Assembly: GCF_026627505.1 (NCBI RefSeq)
Contig: NZ_JAPNLK010000008.1
Location: 1-64,000 of the forward strand
Source of the DNA: Streptomyces sp. H27-H5
GTDB taxonomy: Bacteria; Actinomycetota; Actinomycetes; Streptomycetales; Streptomycetaceae
Length of the DNA: 64,000 nt
Reading direction: 5' to 3'
Shown: one piece after another, positions 48,014 through 56,875 of the stretch
Numbering within the stretch: the first letter of the stretch is position 1
How the letters are laid out: every line of letters starts with the position of its first letter
Notes under the pieces: generated by a model
The model's database searches: none
What the model saw: only the letters and a program-made list of their open reading frames with translations
Told to the model about the DNA's origin: nothing
Program-made: the position numbers and the translations under genes

Positions 48014-48086
48014 CGTCCGCACCGTCCTCCACCGCCGCCGTCAGGTGGGGGACACGCTACGGGCCCTCGCCCGAAAGGGTGTTCCC

Positions 48087-49118
48087 TCAACGGTCGGAGT
48101 CGGCCCCGACCTCGGAGTCGGCCGCCTCGGGGGAGTCCGCGGCCCGCGACTGCTGCGCCGGCACGGTCACCCACTTCCGGGTCAGGCCCGTCTTCGGAGT
48201 CGCCGGGCGGAACCTGCGGTACACCCGGACGCCCACCGCCACCAGCGCGGCCGCCAAGGCGAACGGCAGGACGGCGCCCACCGCCAGGGCCAGGTACCGC
48301 ACCAGGGTCGTGAAGACGTCCCAGCCGCCGTGCAGGGCGTCCATGAACGCCGGTTCGTCCTTCTCCTTCTTCTCCGGGGCCGCCCGCTTCGGGGCCGGCT
48401 CCGAGACCTCCAGGGTGATCGTGCCGAGCGCGGTCTGGTCCTTCAGCGCGGACTGCTGGGCCAGCAGCGACTCCAGGTCGGACTGACGCCGGCTCAACTC
48501 GCTCTCCAGCATGACCACGTCGGAGAGCGCCGAGGCCTTGTCCATCATCTCCCGCACCCGCGCCACGCTGGCCTGCTGCGACCGGACCCGGCTGTCGACG
48601 TCCGCGACCTTCTCCGTCACGTCCTGCGCCTCGACCTTCCGGTTCAGCAGCTTCCCGCCGCCCTCCAGCGCGCCCAGGACGGAGTCGAAGCGCTCGCCCG
48701 GCACCCGCAGGGTCACCGACGAGGTCATGCGGCCGTCGTCGTCGCGCCGCGTGGACTCGTTGCCGACGTACCCGCCCGCGTTCTCGGCCGCCGTGCGGGC
48801 CGCGGAGAGCGCCTTCTGCGCGTTCGTCGTCTCGATCGCGAGGGTCGCCGTACGGATGATGTGCGGGCGGACCGTCACCGGCTTCTGACCCGCGTCCGCC
48901 CCCGCCGAGGGAGCCGCCGCCCCGGGCTTGCCCTGGGCCGCGCCCTGCTGGGGGGCGGCCTCGCGCGGTCCGGCCGCGGCCTTGTCGGCGGACGCCGACC
49001 GGCCCTCGTCGCCGGAGGAGGCCGAGCAGCCGGTGAGCGCGAGGGCCCCGGCCAGGGAGAGCGCGGCCAACGTCGCCGCCGTGCGGTGTGCGTGGGTGGT
49101 CCCGCGTGTGGTGCCCAT
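48087..49118 (-). CDS. DUF4349 lipoprotein with C-terminal membrane helix
   Basis: A 343-residue protein. The signal peptide ends at a lipobox LTGC (Cys31). A DUF4349 domain (residues 80-255) has IIRTATLAIETTNAQKAL, AGGYVGNEST and a coiled-coil run (SVARVREMMDKASALSDVV). A membrane helix near residues 275-300 (LALAVGAVLPFALAAALVAVG) and a basic/acidic cytosolic tail follow. It is thus held at the membrane at both ends with the coiled-coil part outside. Function unknown. It diverges from hemY. Confidence 0.85.
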   Translation of the reverse strand: MGTTRGTTHAHRTAATLAALSLAGALALTGCSASSGDEGRSASADKAAAGPREAAPQQGAAQGKPGAAAPSAGADAGQKPVTVRPHIIRTATLAIETTNAQKALSAARTAAENAGGYVGNESTRRDDDGRMTSSVTLRVPGERFDSVLGALEGGGKLLNRKVEAQDVTEKVADVDSRVRSQQASVARVREMMDKASALSDVVMLESELSRRQSDLESLLAQQSALKDQTALGTITLEVSEPAPKRAAPEKKEKDEPAFMDALHGGWDVFTTLVRYLALAVGAVLPFALAAALVAVGVRVYRRFRPATPKTGLTRKWVTVPAQQSRAADSPEAADSEVGADSDR

Positions 49119-49256
49119 CAGTGATACCCCCGAGGTTCGGCCGTCGTTGCCCGTTCGACGTTCAGGGTCCGGCCGCGGGTTTCGTTTCCGCGGTCCCGAG
49201 GTGATCCCGATGCGGTCACGGTCCGGCCTCGTTGATCGATCTGAGACGATGTGTCC

Positions 49257-50735
49257 ATGCACGAAGCGGACACGCGTACGGATCGACCGGCCCCCGCCGG
49301 TCACGTCGTCGTCATCGGCGGCGGTATCGCGGGCCTCGCGGCGGCCCACCGACTCCTCGCCGACGGGCTCCGCGTCACCCTCCTGGAGGCCGGCCCGCGC
49401 CTCGGCGGCAAACTGCGCGCCGGTGAACTCGCCGGCCTGCCCGTCGACCTCGGCGCCGAATCGGTGCTCGCCCGCCGCCCCGAGGCGGTCGCCCTCGCCC
49501 AGGCCGTCGGGCTCGGGGAGGCCCTCCGGTCACCCGCCACCGCCACCGCCCACCTGTGGACCCGGGGCGCGCTGCGCCCCATGCCGCGCGGCCACGTCAT
49601 GGGCGTGCCCGGCGACGTGGGCCCGCTCGCCGCCTCCGGCGTGCTCTCCGCCGAGGGCCTGGCCCGGATCGAGGCCGAACACGCCCTGCCGCCCGCCGAG
49701 ATCGGCGAGGACGTGGCCGTCGGCGAGTACGTCGCCGCACGGCTGGGCCGCGAGGTCGTCGACCGCCTGGTGGAACCGCTGCTCGGCGGCGTCTACGCGG
49801 GCGACGCCTACCGCATCTCGATGCGCGCCGCCGTTCCCCAGCTCTTCGAGGCGGCCCGCGCCCACGCGCTGCTCGGCGACGGGGTGCGGGAGATCCAGCG
49901 CCGGGCCGCGGCCCAACCCGGCCCGGCCGGGCCGGTCTTCGCCGGCATCGCCGGCGGCATCGGACGACTCCCGCTCGCCGTGGCCGACGCGTGCCGCGCC
50001 GCCGGGGCGCGGATCTCGACCGACACCCCCGTGCGCGAGATCGTCCGTACGCCCGGAGGCTGGCGGGTGATCGCCGGATCCGAGGTCATCGAGGCCGACG
50101 GAGTGGTCCTGGCCGTCCCGGCCGGGGCCGCCGCCCGGCTGCTCGACGACCTCGCGCCCACCGCGGCCGCCCCGCTGCGCGACGTCGAGTACGCCTCCAT
50201 GGCCCTGGTCACCATGGCCTTCCGGCGGTCCGACCTGCCCGCCGCGATCGCCGACGGCGGCGCCAGCGGTTTCCTCGTACCGCCCGTGGACGGCCGGACC
50301 ATCAAGGCCTCCACCTTCTCCTCCAACAAGTGGGCGTGGGCCGGGGCCGACCCCGACCTGTTCCTGCTGCGGACCTCCGTCGGCCGGCACGGCGACGAGG
50401 GCGACCTGGCGCGCGACGACGCCGACCTGGTCGAGATCTCGCTGGGGGACCTCGGCGCCGCCGTGGGCCTCGCGGCCCGGCCCGTCGCCTCCACCGTCAC
50501 CCGCTGGAACGCGGGGCTGCCGCAGTACCCGGTGGGCCACCTCGACCGGGTCGCCCGGATCCGGGCCGCCGTCGGCGCCCTGCCGGGCCTCGCGGTGTGC
50601 GGAGCGCTGTACGACGGGGTCGGCATCCCGGCCTGTGTCGCGAGCGCCGGCAAGGCCGCGGACACGGTGCTCGCGGGACTTCGAACGCGTTCGGGACCCC
50701 TGGCCACGACCACTGATCAGCACACGGGACAATAG
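49257..50735 (+). CDS. hemY: Coproporphyrinogen III oxidase / protoporphyrinogen oxidase type HemY (CgoX)
   Basis: A 492-residue FAD enzyme. The dinucleotide motif [17 protein letters not shown] is at residues 17-33, and the substrate and C-terminal FAD parts include [11 protein letters not shown] and [14 protein letters not shown]. In Gram-positive bacteria this enzyme oxidises coproporphyrinogen III to coproporphyrin III. HemQ, which defines that route, starts 4 bases after its stop. Older annotation calls it hemG. The ATG at 49257 is preferred over GTG 49251; neither has a good ribosome site. Confidence 0.92.
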   Translation: MHEADTRTDRPAPAGHVVVIGGGIAGLAAAHRLLADGLRVTLLEAGPRLGGKLRAGELAGLPVDLGAESVLARRPEAVALAQAVGLGEALRSPATATAHLWTRGALRPMPRGHVMGVPGDVGPLAASGVLSAEGLARIEAEHALPPAEIGEDVAVGEYVAARLGREVVDRLVEPLLGGVYAGDAYRISMRAAVPQLFEAARAHALLGDGVREIQRRAAAQPGPAGPVFAGIAGGIGRLPLAVADACRAAGARISTDTPVREIVRTPGGWRVIAGSEVIEADGVVLAVPAGAAARLLDDLAPTAAAPLRDVEYASMALVTMAFRRSDLPAAIADGGASGFLVPPVDGRTIKASTFSSNKWAWAGADPDLFLLRTSVGRHGDEGDLARDDADLVEISLGDLGAAVGLAARPVASTVTRWNAGLPQYPVGHLDRVARIRAAVGALPGLAVCGALYDGVGIPACVASAGKAADTVLAGLRTRSGPLATTTDQHTGQ

Positions 50736-50739
50736 GCAC

Positions 50740-51453
50740 ATGACTGCACCAGAGAAGATTCGCAACGCGGGGAAGAAGGCGAAGGACCTGAACGAGGTCA
50801 TTCGCTACACCCTGTGGTCCGTCTTCAAGCTGAAGGACGTCCTGCCCGAGAACCGCGCCGGTTTCGCCGACGAGGTCCAGGAGCTGTTCGACCAGCTGGC
50901 CGCCAAGGACATCACCGTCCGCGGCACCTATGACGTCTCCGGCCTGCGCGCCGACGCGGACGTCATGATCTGGTGGCACGCGGAGACCTCCGACGAGCTG
51001 CAGACCGCGTACAACCTGTTCCGCCGCACCCGGCTGGGCCGCGCCCTGGAGCCGGTCTGGTCGAACATGGCCCTGCACCGCCCGGCCGAGTTCAACAAGT
51101 CGCACATCCCGGCCTTCCTGGCCGACGAGAACCCGCGCGACTACGTCAGCGTGTACCCGTTCGTGCGCTCGTACGACTGGTACCTGCTGCCCGACGAGGA
51201 CCGTCGCCGCATGCTCAAGGACCACGGCATGATGGCGCGCGGCTATCCCGACGTGCGTGCCAACACCGTCGCGTCCTTCTCCCTGGGCGACTACGAGTGG
51301 ATGCTGGCCTTCGAGGCCGACGAGCTGTACCGCATCGTCGACCTCATGCGTCACCTGCGTGCCTCCGAGGCCCGCATGCACGTCCGTGAAGAAGTCCCCT
51401 TCTACACCGGACGCCGCAAGTCCGTCGCCGATCTGGTGGCCGGGCTCGCCTGA
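50740..51453 (+). CDS. hemQ: Coproheme decarboxylase HemQ (ChdC)
   Basis: This 237-residue chlorite-dismutase-fold protein makes haem b from coproheme, the last step of the coproporphyrin-dependent pathway. Typical segments are [38 protein letters not shown] and a loop with [11 protein letters not shown]. The length and motifs fit the actinobacterial, non-chlorite-degrading type. The start, 4 bases after hemY, makes a tight two-gene unit. Confidence 0.95.
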   Translation: MTAPEKIRNAGKKAKDLNEVIRYTLWSVFKLKDVLPENRAGFADEVQELFDQLAAKDITVRGTYDVSGLRADADVMIWWHAETSDELQTAYNLFRRTRLGRALEPVWSNMALHRPAEFNKSHIPAFLADENPRDYVSVYPFVRSYDWYLLPDEDRRRMLKDHGMMARGYPDVRANTVASFSLGDYEWMLAFEADELYRIVDLMRHLRASEARMHVREEVPFYTGRRKSVADLVAGLA

Positions 51454-51498
51454 GACCTCCCCTGGGGGGAAGGAACCGGAGGGACGCACCCCTGACAC

Positions 51499-51536
51499 AG
51501 GGGCGGGCCTCCGGTGGATCGGGAGGCCCTGCCCCC
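51499..51536. terminator. Bidirectional terminator between hemQ and the S33 peptidase gene
   Basis: An imperfect GC-rich stem (GGGGCGGGCCTCC with GGAGGCCCTGCCCC) lies between two convergent genes, 45 bases after the hemQ stop. Confidence 0.65.
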
Positions 51537-51568
51537 GAAACGACGCAGCCGGAGATCCGCCCGGAAGT

Positions 51569-53227
51569 TCAGACGACAGGCGGCAGCAGGGCCCTGGGAG
51601 CATTCCCCGGGGCACGTGTCGCCCGGTCGTCCAGCGACACCGGTGCGGGCTCCGGATGCGGCGCGCACGTCAGACGCCGCCCACCGGTGTCACCCCTCAG
51701 CAAGTACCGCGCCACATGGGCGTCGACGCAGTCGTTGCGACCGCCGACCACCCCGTGGGCGCCCGCGCCCCGCTCCGTGACCAGGGCGGCCCGCGCGCCG
51801 AGCCGCCGTTGCAGCTCCAGGGCCCCCGCATGCGGCGTGGCCCCGTCCCGCTCCGCGGCCACGATCAGGGTCCGCGGCAGCCGGGAGCCCGGCCGCTCGC
51901 CCACCGCCACCGGCCGCTGCCGCTCCCGTACCGGCCAGCTCGCGCACGGCAGGTTCAGGAACGCGTTCGCCCAGGTCTCGAAGGGCGCCCGGCGCGCCAG
52001 CTCCGTGTTGTCCCGGTCCCAGGTCGCCCAATCGGCGGGCCAGGAGGCGTCGTTGCACAACACCGCCGTGTACACGGCCGTCGCGTTCTCCGCCCCGGCC
52101 ACCGCGGCCGGGTCGGCATCCGGTCCGGCCTGGTCCACGAGCGGGCCGGGATCGCCGCGCAGGAAGGCCGCCAGGGCCGCCGCCCGGTCCGGCCAGACGT
52201 CGTCGTAGTACGCGGCCCGCAGGAAGGCGGACTGCAGCTCGCCGGTCCCGACCACCCCGCCGGCGGGTACCCGGGCCACCGCGCCCCGTACCCGCTCCCA
52301 ACTCGCCCGCACGGCCTCGGGGGTGGCGCCCAGCCGGTAGGTGGCGTGGTGGCGGGCCACCCAGGCGCGGAAGTCGTACCAGCGCCGCTCGAAGCCGAGG
52401 GCCTGGTCGAGGTTGTTGCGGTACCAGACGCGGCGCGGGTCCGGGTCGACCGCCGAGTCGAAGACCATCCGCCGGACGTGCCCGGGGTACAGGGTGGCGT
52501 AGACCGCCCCCAGGTAGGTGCCGTACGAGGCGCCCAGGAAGGTCAGCTTCCGGTCGCCGAGCGCGGCACGGAGCACGTGCAGGTCCCGGACGTTGTTCAG
52601 CGTCGTGTAGTACGGCAGGGCCTCGCCGGAGCGTTCCGCGCAGCCCCGGGCGTAGGACCGCGCGGCGGCGCGGCGCTCCGCCTTGTACGCCGCCGAAGGG
52701 TCGGCCGGGACCTGGGTGGGAGCCTTCGGCCGCTGCCCGGGGGCCCGACAGGACAGCGGGGCGGACCGGCCGACGCCGCGCGGGGCGTAGCCGACCAGGT
52801 CGTAGGCGGCGGCGAGGCCCCTCCAGGCGGGCAGCGCGGCGACGAGCGGGAAGAACATCCCGGAGCCGCCGGGGCCGCCGGGGTTGTGGACCAGCGAGCC
52901 CTGCCGGGCCGTCTTTCCCCGGCCGGTGGCGGCGGCCCGGCTGACGGTGAGGGAGATCTGCGGACCGTCGGGGCGGGCGTAGTCGAGCGGCACCCGCAGG
53001 GCGGCGCAGCGGACCGGCGCGGGCAGCTCCTCGACGTCGGGGCAGGCGCGGAAGACGAGGGGACTCCGGGCGGCGCGCCCGGCGACGAGCGCGGCGCCCG
53101 CCTCGGCGGCCCGATCCGCACCGACCGGCGGCGCCGACCCGGCGGCGAGGGCCGGCGCGGGGGCGGCCAGGGCGAGGGAGAGCGCCATCGCGGCGGCGAC
53201 CCCGTGGCGTGCGCGCGTCGTCCGCAT
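51569..53227 (-). CDS. Secreted alpha/beta-hydrolase, S33 peptidase (tripeptidyl aminopeptidase-like)
   Basis: A 552-residue exported enzyme. A Sec signal peptide covers residues 1-29 (cleavage after ALAA). The hydrolase has the oxyanion segment HNPGGPG (114-120), the nucleophile elbow GASYG with Ser234, a C-terminal TAP-like domain with VAAERDGATP (acid) and a late His in GAGAHG. S. lividans secretes related tripeptidyl aminopeptidases that trim N-terminal tripeptides. The ATG at 53227 opens the signal peptide. The Cys-tail membrane protein gene lies 146 bases upstream on the same strand, with a hairpin between. Confidence 0.88.
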   Translation of the reverse strand: MRTTRARHGVAAAMALSLALAAPAPALAAGSAPPVGADRAAEAGAALVAGRAARSPLVFRACPDVEELPAPVRCAALRVPLDYARPDGPQISLTVSRAAATGRGKTARQGSLVHNPGGPGGSGMFFPLVAALPAWRGLAAAYDLVGYAPRGVGRSAPLSCRAPGQRPKAPTQVPADPSAAYKAERRAAARSYARGCAERSGEALPYYTTLNNVRDLHVLRAALGDRKLTFLGASYGTYLGAVYATLYPGHVRRMVFDSAVDPDPRRVWYRNNLDQALGFERRWYDFRAWVARHHATYRLGATPEAVRASWERVRGAVARVPAGGVVGTGELQSAFLRAAYYDDVWPDRAAALAAFLRGDPGPLVDQAGPDADPAAVAGAENATAVYTAVLCNDASWPADWATWDRDNTELARRAPFETWANAFLNLPCASWPVRERQRPVAVGERPGSRLPRTLIVAAERDGATPHAGALELQRRLGARAALVTERGAGAHGVVGGRNDCVDAHVARYLLRGDTGGRRLTCAPHPEPAPVSLDDRATRAPGNAPRALLPPVV

Positions 53228-53335
53228 GGCGGCCCCTTCATCTCGTCGGCTGGTCCGATCAGATGCCGCCGCGAGCCCCCTGTAAAGGATCACCCGCCGA
53301 TGTCGGGCTCCCGTACCCCCGTTGCCGCGCCCCGT

Positions 53336-53357
53336 GCCCCCGCTTGCCGTAGGGGGC
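53336..53357 (-). terminator. Hairpin after the Cys-tail gene
   Basis: GCCCCC and GGGGGC form a 6-bp stem (53336-53341 with 53352-53357) 16 bases after the stop of the Cys-tail gene, on the way to the S33 peptidase gene. A weak terminator is likely. Confidence 0.45.
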
Positions 53358-53373
53358 GCTGCCGATCAGGTCG

Positions 53374-54444
53374 TCAGGAGCTGCTGGAGCAACTGGACCC
53401 GGACGAGCTGCTGCAACTGGAACTCGACGAGGAACAGCTCGAACCCGACGACGAGCAGCTCGAACCTCCCCCGCTCCCGCCGCAGCCGGACCCGGAGGAT
53501 CCGCAACCCGACCCGCCGCCGGAACAACTCGCGCCGCCACCACCGCAGCCCGACCCGGACCCGGAGGATCCGCAGCCCGAGGTGCCGGTGGCGCTGCCCG
53601 CGCACCACACGAGGACGGGCAGCATGTCGTCCCCCGACCCGGACGAGGCGTGCGACCGGTGCGGGCCCGTCCTGGCCCGGGACTGGGCGGCGGCCAGCCG
53701 GGTGCTGCGCGCCGCGGGCACCAGCTGTTGGCGCAGGAACGGGTCGCGCAGGCCCCGCAGCCCGAACAGGGCGGTCTGGACGTGCGGGGTGTGGTCGTTG
53801 AGGTAGTGGGCCCGGAACTCGCCCAGCGCGGCCCGCCCTGAGGGCGTGACCCGCCGTCCGGCCCGCCGGGCCGCCACGCTGCCGAGCACGATCCCGCCCA
53901 GCAGGGCCGGGAACACCAGCACGATGAACGGCACCCGGGGGCCGGTCGACATGGCCAACGAGACGATGGTGAGGGGCAGCGACAGCACCAGCAGCAGGCC
54001 GCACGCGGCGGCCTGAAGGATGCCCCAGAGCCGCCAGGGGCGTCCCGTACCGGGAGGGGAGAGCAGCCCCCGGTGGGCCAGGGCGTCGCCGATCTCCTGT
54101 ACGGAGGGGTCCGACATGGCCGCGTACCGCACCTGGTACAGCCAGCCGGAGGGCGCCAGCCGGAGCGCCAGCAGGACCGCGCGTTCGGCGGCGTCGTGGG
54201 CGCGGGCGCCGGGCCGGGCCTGGGCGATGCCCGGGCCGCCGACCATCAGACGGCCGTCGCCGAACAGCGACACGAGGGCGCTGTCCACGACCGCGCCGGG
54301 CCCGCCCGCGATGAACGCGGCCTCCGACAGGTCGTGCAGCCGGTCGGACGGGGCGGCCGGGGGCCGCGAGGCCCGCAGCCCCCGCAGGAGCAGGACGGTG
54401 GAGACGATGACGCCGATCCAGACGGCGACGGCGAGGATGTTCAC
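53374..54444 (-). CDS. TIGR04222-type membrane protein with Cys/Gly/Ser tail
   Basis: A 356-residue protein. Helices lie at residues 2-20, about 140-166 and 171-191. The loop between the first two holds the TIGR04222 signature ([20 protein letters not shown]). Residues 281-356 are almost only Gly, Ser and Cys, with ten Cys at 281, 291, 300, 307, 314, 321, 330, 337, 344 and 352, mostly seven apart. Arg-rich ends at RGLRASR and ARRAGRR put the loop and tail on the cytosolic side. The GTG start overlaps the DUF692 stop (GTGA), so the two are translated together. Inference: the tail is the substrate of that DUF692 enzyme, in the manner of a RiPP core. It could instead bind metal. Function is not known. 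Confidence 0.85.
   Translation of the reverse strand: MNILAVAVWIGVIVSTVLLLRGLRASRPPAAPSDRLHDLSEAAFIAGGPGAVVDSALVSLFGDGRLMVGGPGIAQARPGARAHDAAERAVLLALRLAPSGWLYQVRYAAMSDPSVQEIGDALAHRGLLSPPGTGRPWRLWGILQAAACGLLLVLSLPLTIVSLAMSTGPRVPFIVLVFPALLGGIVLGSVAARRAGRRVTPSGRAALGEFRAHYLNDHTPHVQTALFGLRGLRDPFLRQQLVPAARSTRLAAAQSRARTGPHRSHASSGSGDDMLPVLVWCAGSATGTSGCGSSGSGSGCGGGGASCSGGGSGCGSSGSGCGGSGGGSSCSSSGSSCSSSSSSCSSSSGSSCSSSS
53489..53580. repeat. Internal duplication in the Cys-tail coding DNA
   Basis: A 23-base direct repeat (53489-53511 and 53558-53580, 22 of 23 identical) lies in the part that codes for the tail; each copy encodes GCGSSGSG. The spacing is 69 bases (23 codons), so the frame is kept. It suggests growth of the tail by in-frame duplication. 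Confidence 0.8.
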
Positions 54445-55736
54445 GCTGCTCTCCCCACCAGGTTCCGCGCCCAGCGCACGATGCGGCGCGGCGGCCGCGG
54501 CCCGGCCCGGTCCCGCCACCAGAGGGTCAGCCTTCGGCGGGCGGACGGGTCCGCCGGAAGGTCCTGGATCAGCAGGTGTTCGGCGAAGTCCAGGGCGTCC
54601 CGGCGGTACCCGTCCGTCATGGGGCGGTGGCGCGCGTACCCCAGGAAGGCGGTGCGGTACGCCTCCTCCCCGCCCAGGATCGCGGGCAGTTCGGGCGCCA
54701 CCTTCGCGACGACCGACGCCCGCTTGGCGCCCAGCGCCCGCGCCTGCACCCGGATCCGCTGCCGGTCGAAGCCCTCGGGTACCGGGGTGCCGGCCACCAG
54801 CGCCGACAACAGCGCGGCCTGCTGCAACCCGACCCGCGTCCGCGCCCGCTCCGGCGGGGCCGCGGTCGGCGCGGGGCGGGTGGAGGGGGTGCGGGGACCG
54901 GCGGGGCGCGCGGCGGCGTGGCCGGCGTCCAGGACGGCCCGGATCGCGGCGAGTTCGCCCTCCAGCTCGCCCTCGGGCGGGAAGTCGTCGTCGCGTTCCA
55001 GCAGCACGCCGGCCGGCTCGAACCGGCGGCGGAGCTCCGCCAGCACGTCCAGCACCACCGGCGGCACGGGGTGCGCGTGCGTGTCGTGCCACACGCCGCC
55101 CCGCTCCACGCCGCCGGCGACGTGCACGTACGCCAGGGCCTCCGGCGGGATCGCGTCCAGCACCGCCGCCGGGTCCTCGCCGCGGTTCACCCGGTTCGTG
55201 TGCAGGTTCGCCACGTCGATGAGGAGCCGTACCCCCGTACGCTCCACCAGCTCCGTCAGGAACCGGGCCTCCGTCAGCTCCTCCCCGGGCCACGAGAACA
55301 GCGCGGCGATGTTCTCCAGCGCCAGCGGCACCGGCAGCGCGTCCTGGGCGATCCGGACGTTCTCGCACAGCACGTCCAGGGCGTCGCGGGTGCGCGGCAC
55401 CGGCAGCAGGTGCCCGGCCTCCAGCGCGGGCGAGGAGGTCCGTACGAAGGCGATGTGCTCGGTCACCAGCGGCGCCCCCAGGGCCACCGCCCGCTCCCCG
55501 AGCGCGGCGAGCTTCCCGGCGTCGGGGCGTTCGGCCCCGCCGAGCCCCAACGAGACGCCGTGCGGGACCACGCGGACGCCCCGGTCGAGCAGCCGGCCGA
55601 GCGACGCGGGCAGATGGCCCGGGCAGATGTTCTCGGCCACCACCTCGACCCAGTCCAGGCCCGGCAGCCGTTCCACCGCGTCCGCGATCTCCGGCCGCCA
55701 GCCGATGCCCACTCCCAGGTGTGCCATGGGCTTCAT
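54441..55736 (-). CDS. DUF692 / MNIO-family peptide-modifying oxygenase with extra C-terminal domain
   Basis: A 431-residue enzyme. Residues 6-270 are a DUF692 TIM barrel; the family includes MbnB and TglH, multinuclear iron enzymes that modify Cys in peptides. Likely ligands: Glu35/Asn36 (AENICPG), His59 ([10 protein letters not shown]), Glu93-His94, Glu141-Asn142 (LENIAALF), Asp174/Asn177 ([10 protein letters not shown]), His205, Asp218/His220/His222 (HDTHAHP) and Glu247. After a Pro/Ala linker, residues 305-431 resemble the DUF2063/HvfC partner protein, normally a separate gene ([16 protein letters not shown]). The pair enzyme-plus-partner may thus be fused here. The next gene encodes the Cys-tail protein. 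The ATG at 55736 follows GGGGG; ATG 55727 is an alternative. Confidence 0.9.
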   Translation of the reverse strand: MKPMAHLGVGIGWRPEIADAVERLPGLDWVEVVAENICPGHLPASLGRLLDRGVRVVPHGVSLGLGGAERPDAGKLAALGERAVALGAPLVTEHIAFVRTSSPALEAGHLLPVPRTRDALDVLCENVRIAQDALPVPLALENIAALFSWPGEELTEARFLTELVERTGVRLLIDVANLHTNRVNRGEDPAAVLDAIPPEALAYVHVAGGVERGGVWHDTHAHPVPPVVLDVLAELRRRFEPAGVLLERDDDFPPEGELEGELAAIRAVLDAGHAAARPAGPRTPSTRPAPTAAPPERARTRVGLQQAALLSALVAGTPVPEGFDRQRIRVQARALGAKRASVVAKVAPELPAILGGEEAYRTAFLGYARHRPMTDGYRRDALDFAEHLLIQDLPADPSARRRLTLWWRDRAGPRPPRRIVRWARNLVGRAA

Positions 55737-55910
55737 GTCCCCCGCCCCCTTTCCTCGGTCCCTCTGCCCGTGTCATGGCCCCGACGCAGTCGCGCCAATC
55801 CGCAGGAGGGGACGTTCAGAGCAACATTTGAGGTTCCTCGCGGACGGCGGGAGTCCGGATGTCGGGACGGGTGGCGTTCGGCGGGTGCGCTCCCGCGGCC
55901 ACGCGGGCCC

Positions 55911-56804
55911 CTACAGTCGCGCGCGCAGGGCCGGGTGGTCGGAGACCACCGTGCAGGATCCCGGCGCGATCTCGGTGAAACCGGCGTCCCGGACCACCGG
56001 CAGCCCGCTGCCGCTCAGCTCGGCCCACCGCTCGCGCGGGGCGGTCCGTACGGCCAGCCGGAAACCGCGGTCGCGCCACGCGGCGCGTTCGGCGGGCTCC
56101 AGTTCCCACCACGCCAGCTGGGCGGCGTGTCCGGCCTGGGCCATCGCCTTGCCGGCCGACATGTCGAGGTCCGGGTTGAGCCACAGCACCGGGACGTCGG
56201 GCGCGGCCGGGGGGACCGGCTCCGGGTCGTCCAGGTCGGTGCCCGACACCTGGAGCTTGGCCAGTTCCTTCGGCCAGCCGTCGAGCGGCACGGGCGGGAA
56301 GACGCGCACCTCGACCTCCGACGAGGTCGGCGCGGGAGCCGCCGGGGACGCTTCGGCGGACGGCTCCGGCGAGGCATCGGTGGGCGCGTCCGGCAAGGTG
56401 GGTGCGGAGGTGCGCGGGGCGGCCTCGCCGCGGACCGTCACGCCCGGCAGGGTCCCCGCCTTGCGCCACTCCGCCCCGCGCGCCCGCCGGACCACCTTGC
56501 GGATCCGGGCGTCCTGCCAGTCCCGTACGGCCTCGGCCCATTCGCCCTCGCCGTGCGCGCGGTCGTCCGTCAACAGCACCAGCACCGCGCGGGCCGCCGT
56601 CTCCAGCGCGGCGGTCCGGGTAGGCGGCGCCGACTTCTCGATCCGCACGACCAGCGGCAGCACGAACTGCGGGGCCTCGTCACGGACGGCGTGCTCCCGC
56701 CGGAAGGGGCTGTCGGCCCCGACCGCGGGCACGGGGGTGGGGGCGGGGTCCCGGAGGGTGTCCCGCGCGGGTCCCCGCGCGGCCTGGGTGTCGTCGGTGC
56801 TCAT
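55911..56804 (-). CDS. PTH2-like peptidyl-tRNA hydrolase domain protein with long N-terminus
   Basis: A 297-residue cytosolic protein. The C-terminal third (about 205-297) matches the Pth2 fold (DMSAGKAMAQAGHAAQLAWWE, FRLAVRTAPRERW, VVRDAGFTEIAPGSCTVV). Pth2 frees tRNA from stalled peptides. The N-terminal part has a second conserved unit (PQFVLPLVVRIEKSAPPTRTAALE) and an acidic Pro/Ala linker at about 130-165. That N-terminal unit may be a degenerate copy or a partner domain. It is divergent from the AIM24 gene and 174 bases from the DUF692 gene downstream. The start is the ATG at 56804. Confidence 0.75.
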   Translation of the reverse strand: MSTDDTQAARGPARDTLRDPAPTPVPAVGADSPFRREHAVRDEAPQFVLPLVVRIEKSAPPTRTAALETAARAVLVLLTDDRAHGEGEWAEAVRDWQDARIRKVVRRARGAEWRKAGTLPGVTVRGEAAPRTSAPTLPDAPTDASPEPSAEASPAAPAPTSSEVEVRVFPPVPLDGWPKELAKLQVSGTDLDDPEPVPPAAPDVPVLWLNPDLDMSAGKAMAQAGHAAQLAWWELEPAERAAWRDRGFRLAVRTAPRERWAELSGSGLPVVRDAGFTEIAPGSCTVVSDHPALRARL

Positions 56805-56875
56805 CCGGCCAAGTTTGCCGGCCTCCGCCTCCAGGATGATGTCGCAGGGGTCCCCGGCGGGCGAGGATCGGGCGC

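Noticed and set aside
51257..53806. A plus-strand frame with a striking Asp/Glu/Gln/Pro-rich end, opposite the Cys tail
   Set aside because: It is the reverse reading of Ser/Gly/Cys codons in the tail gene. It has no ribosome site, and its other part is a shadow of the S33 peptidase.
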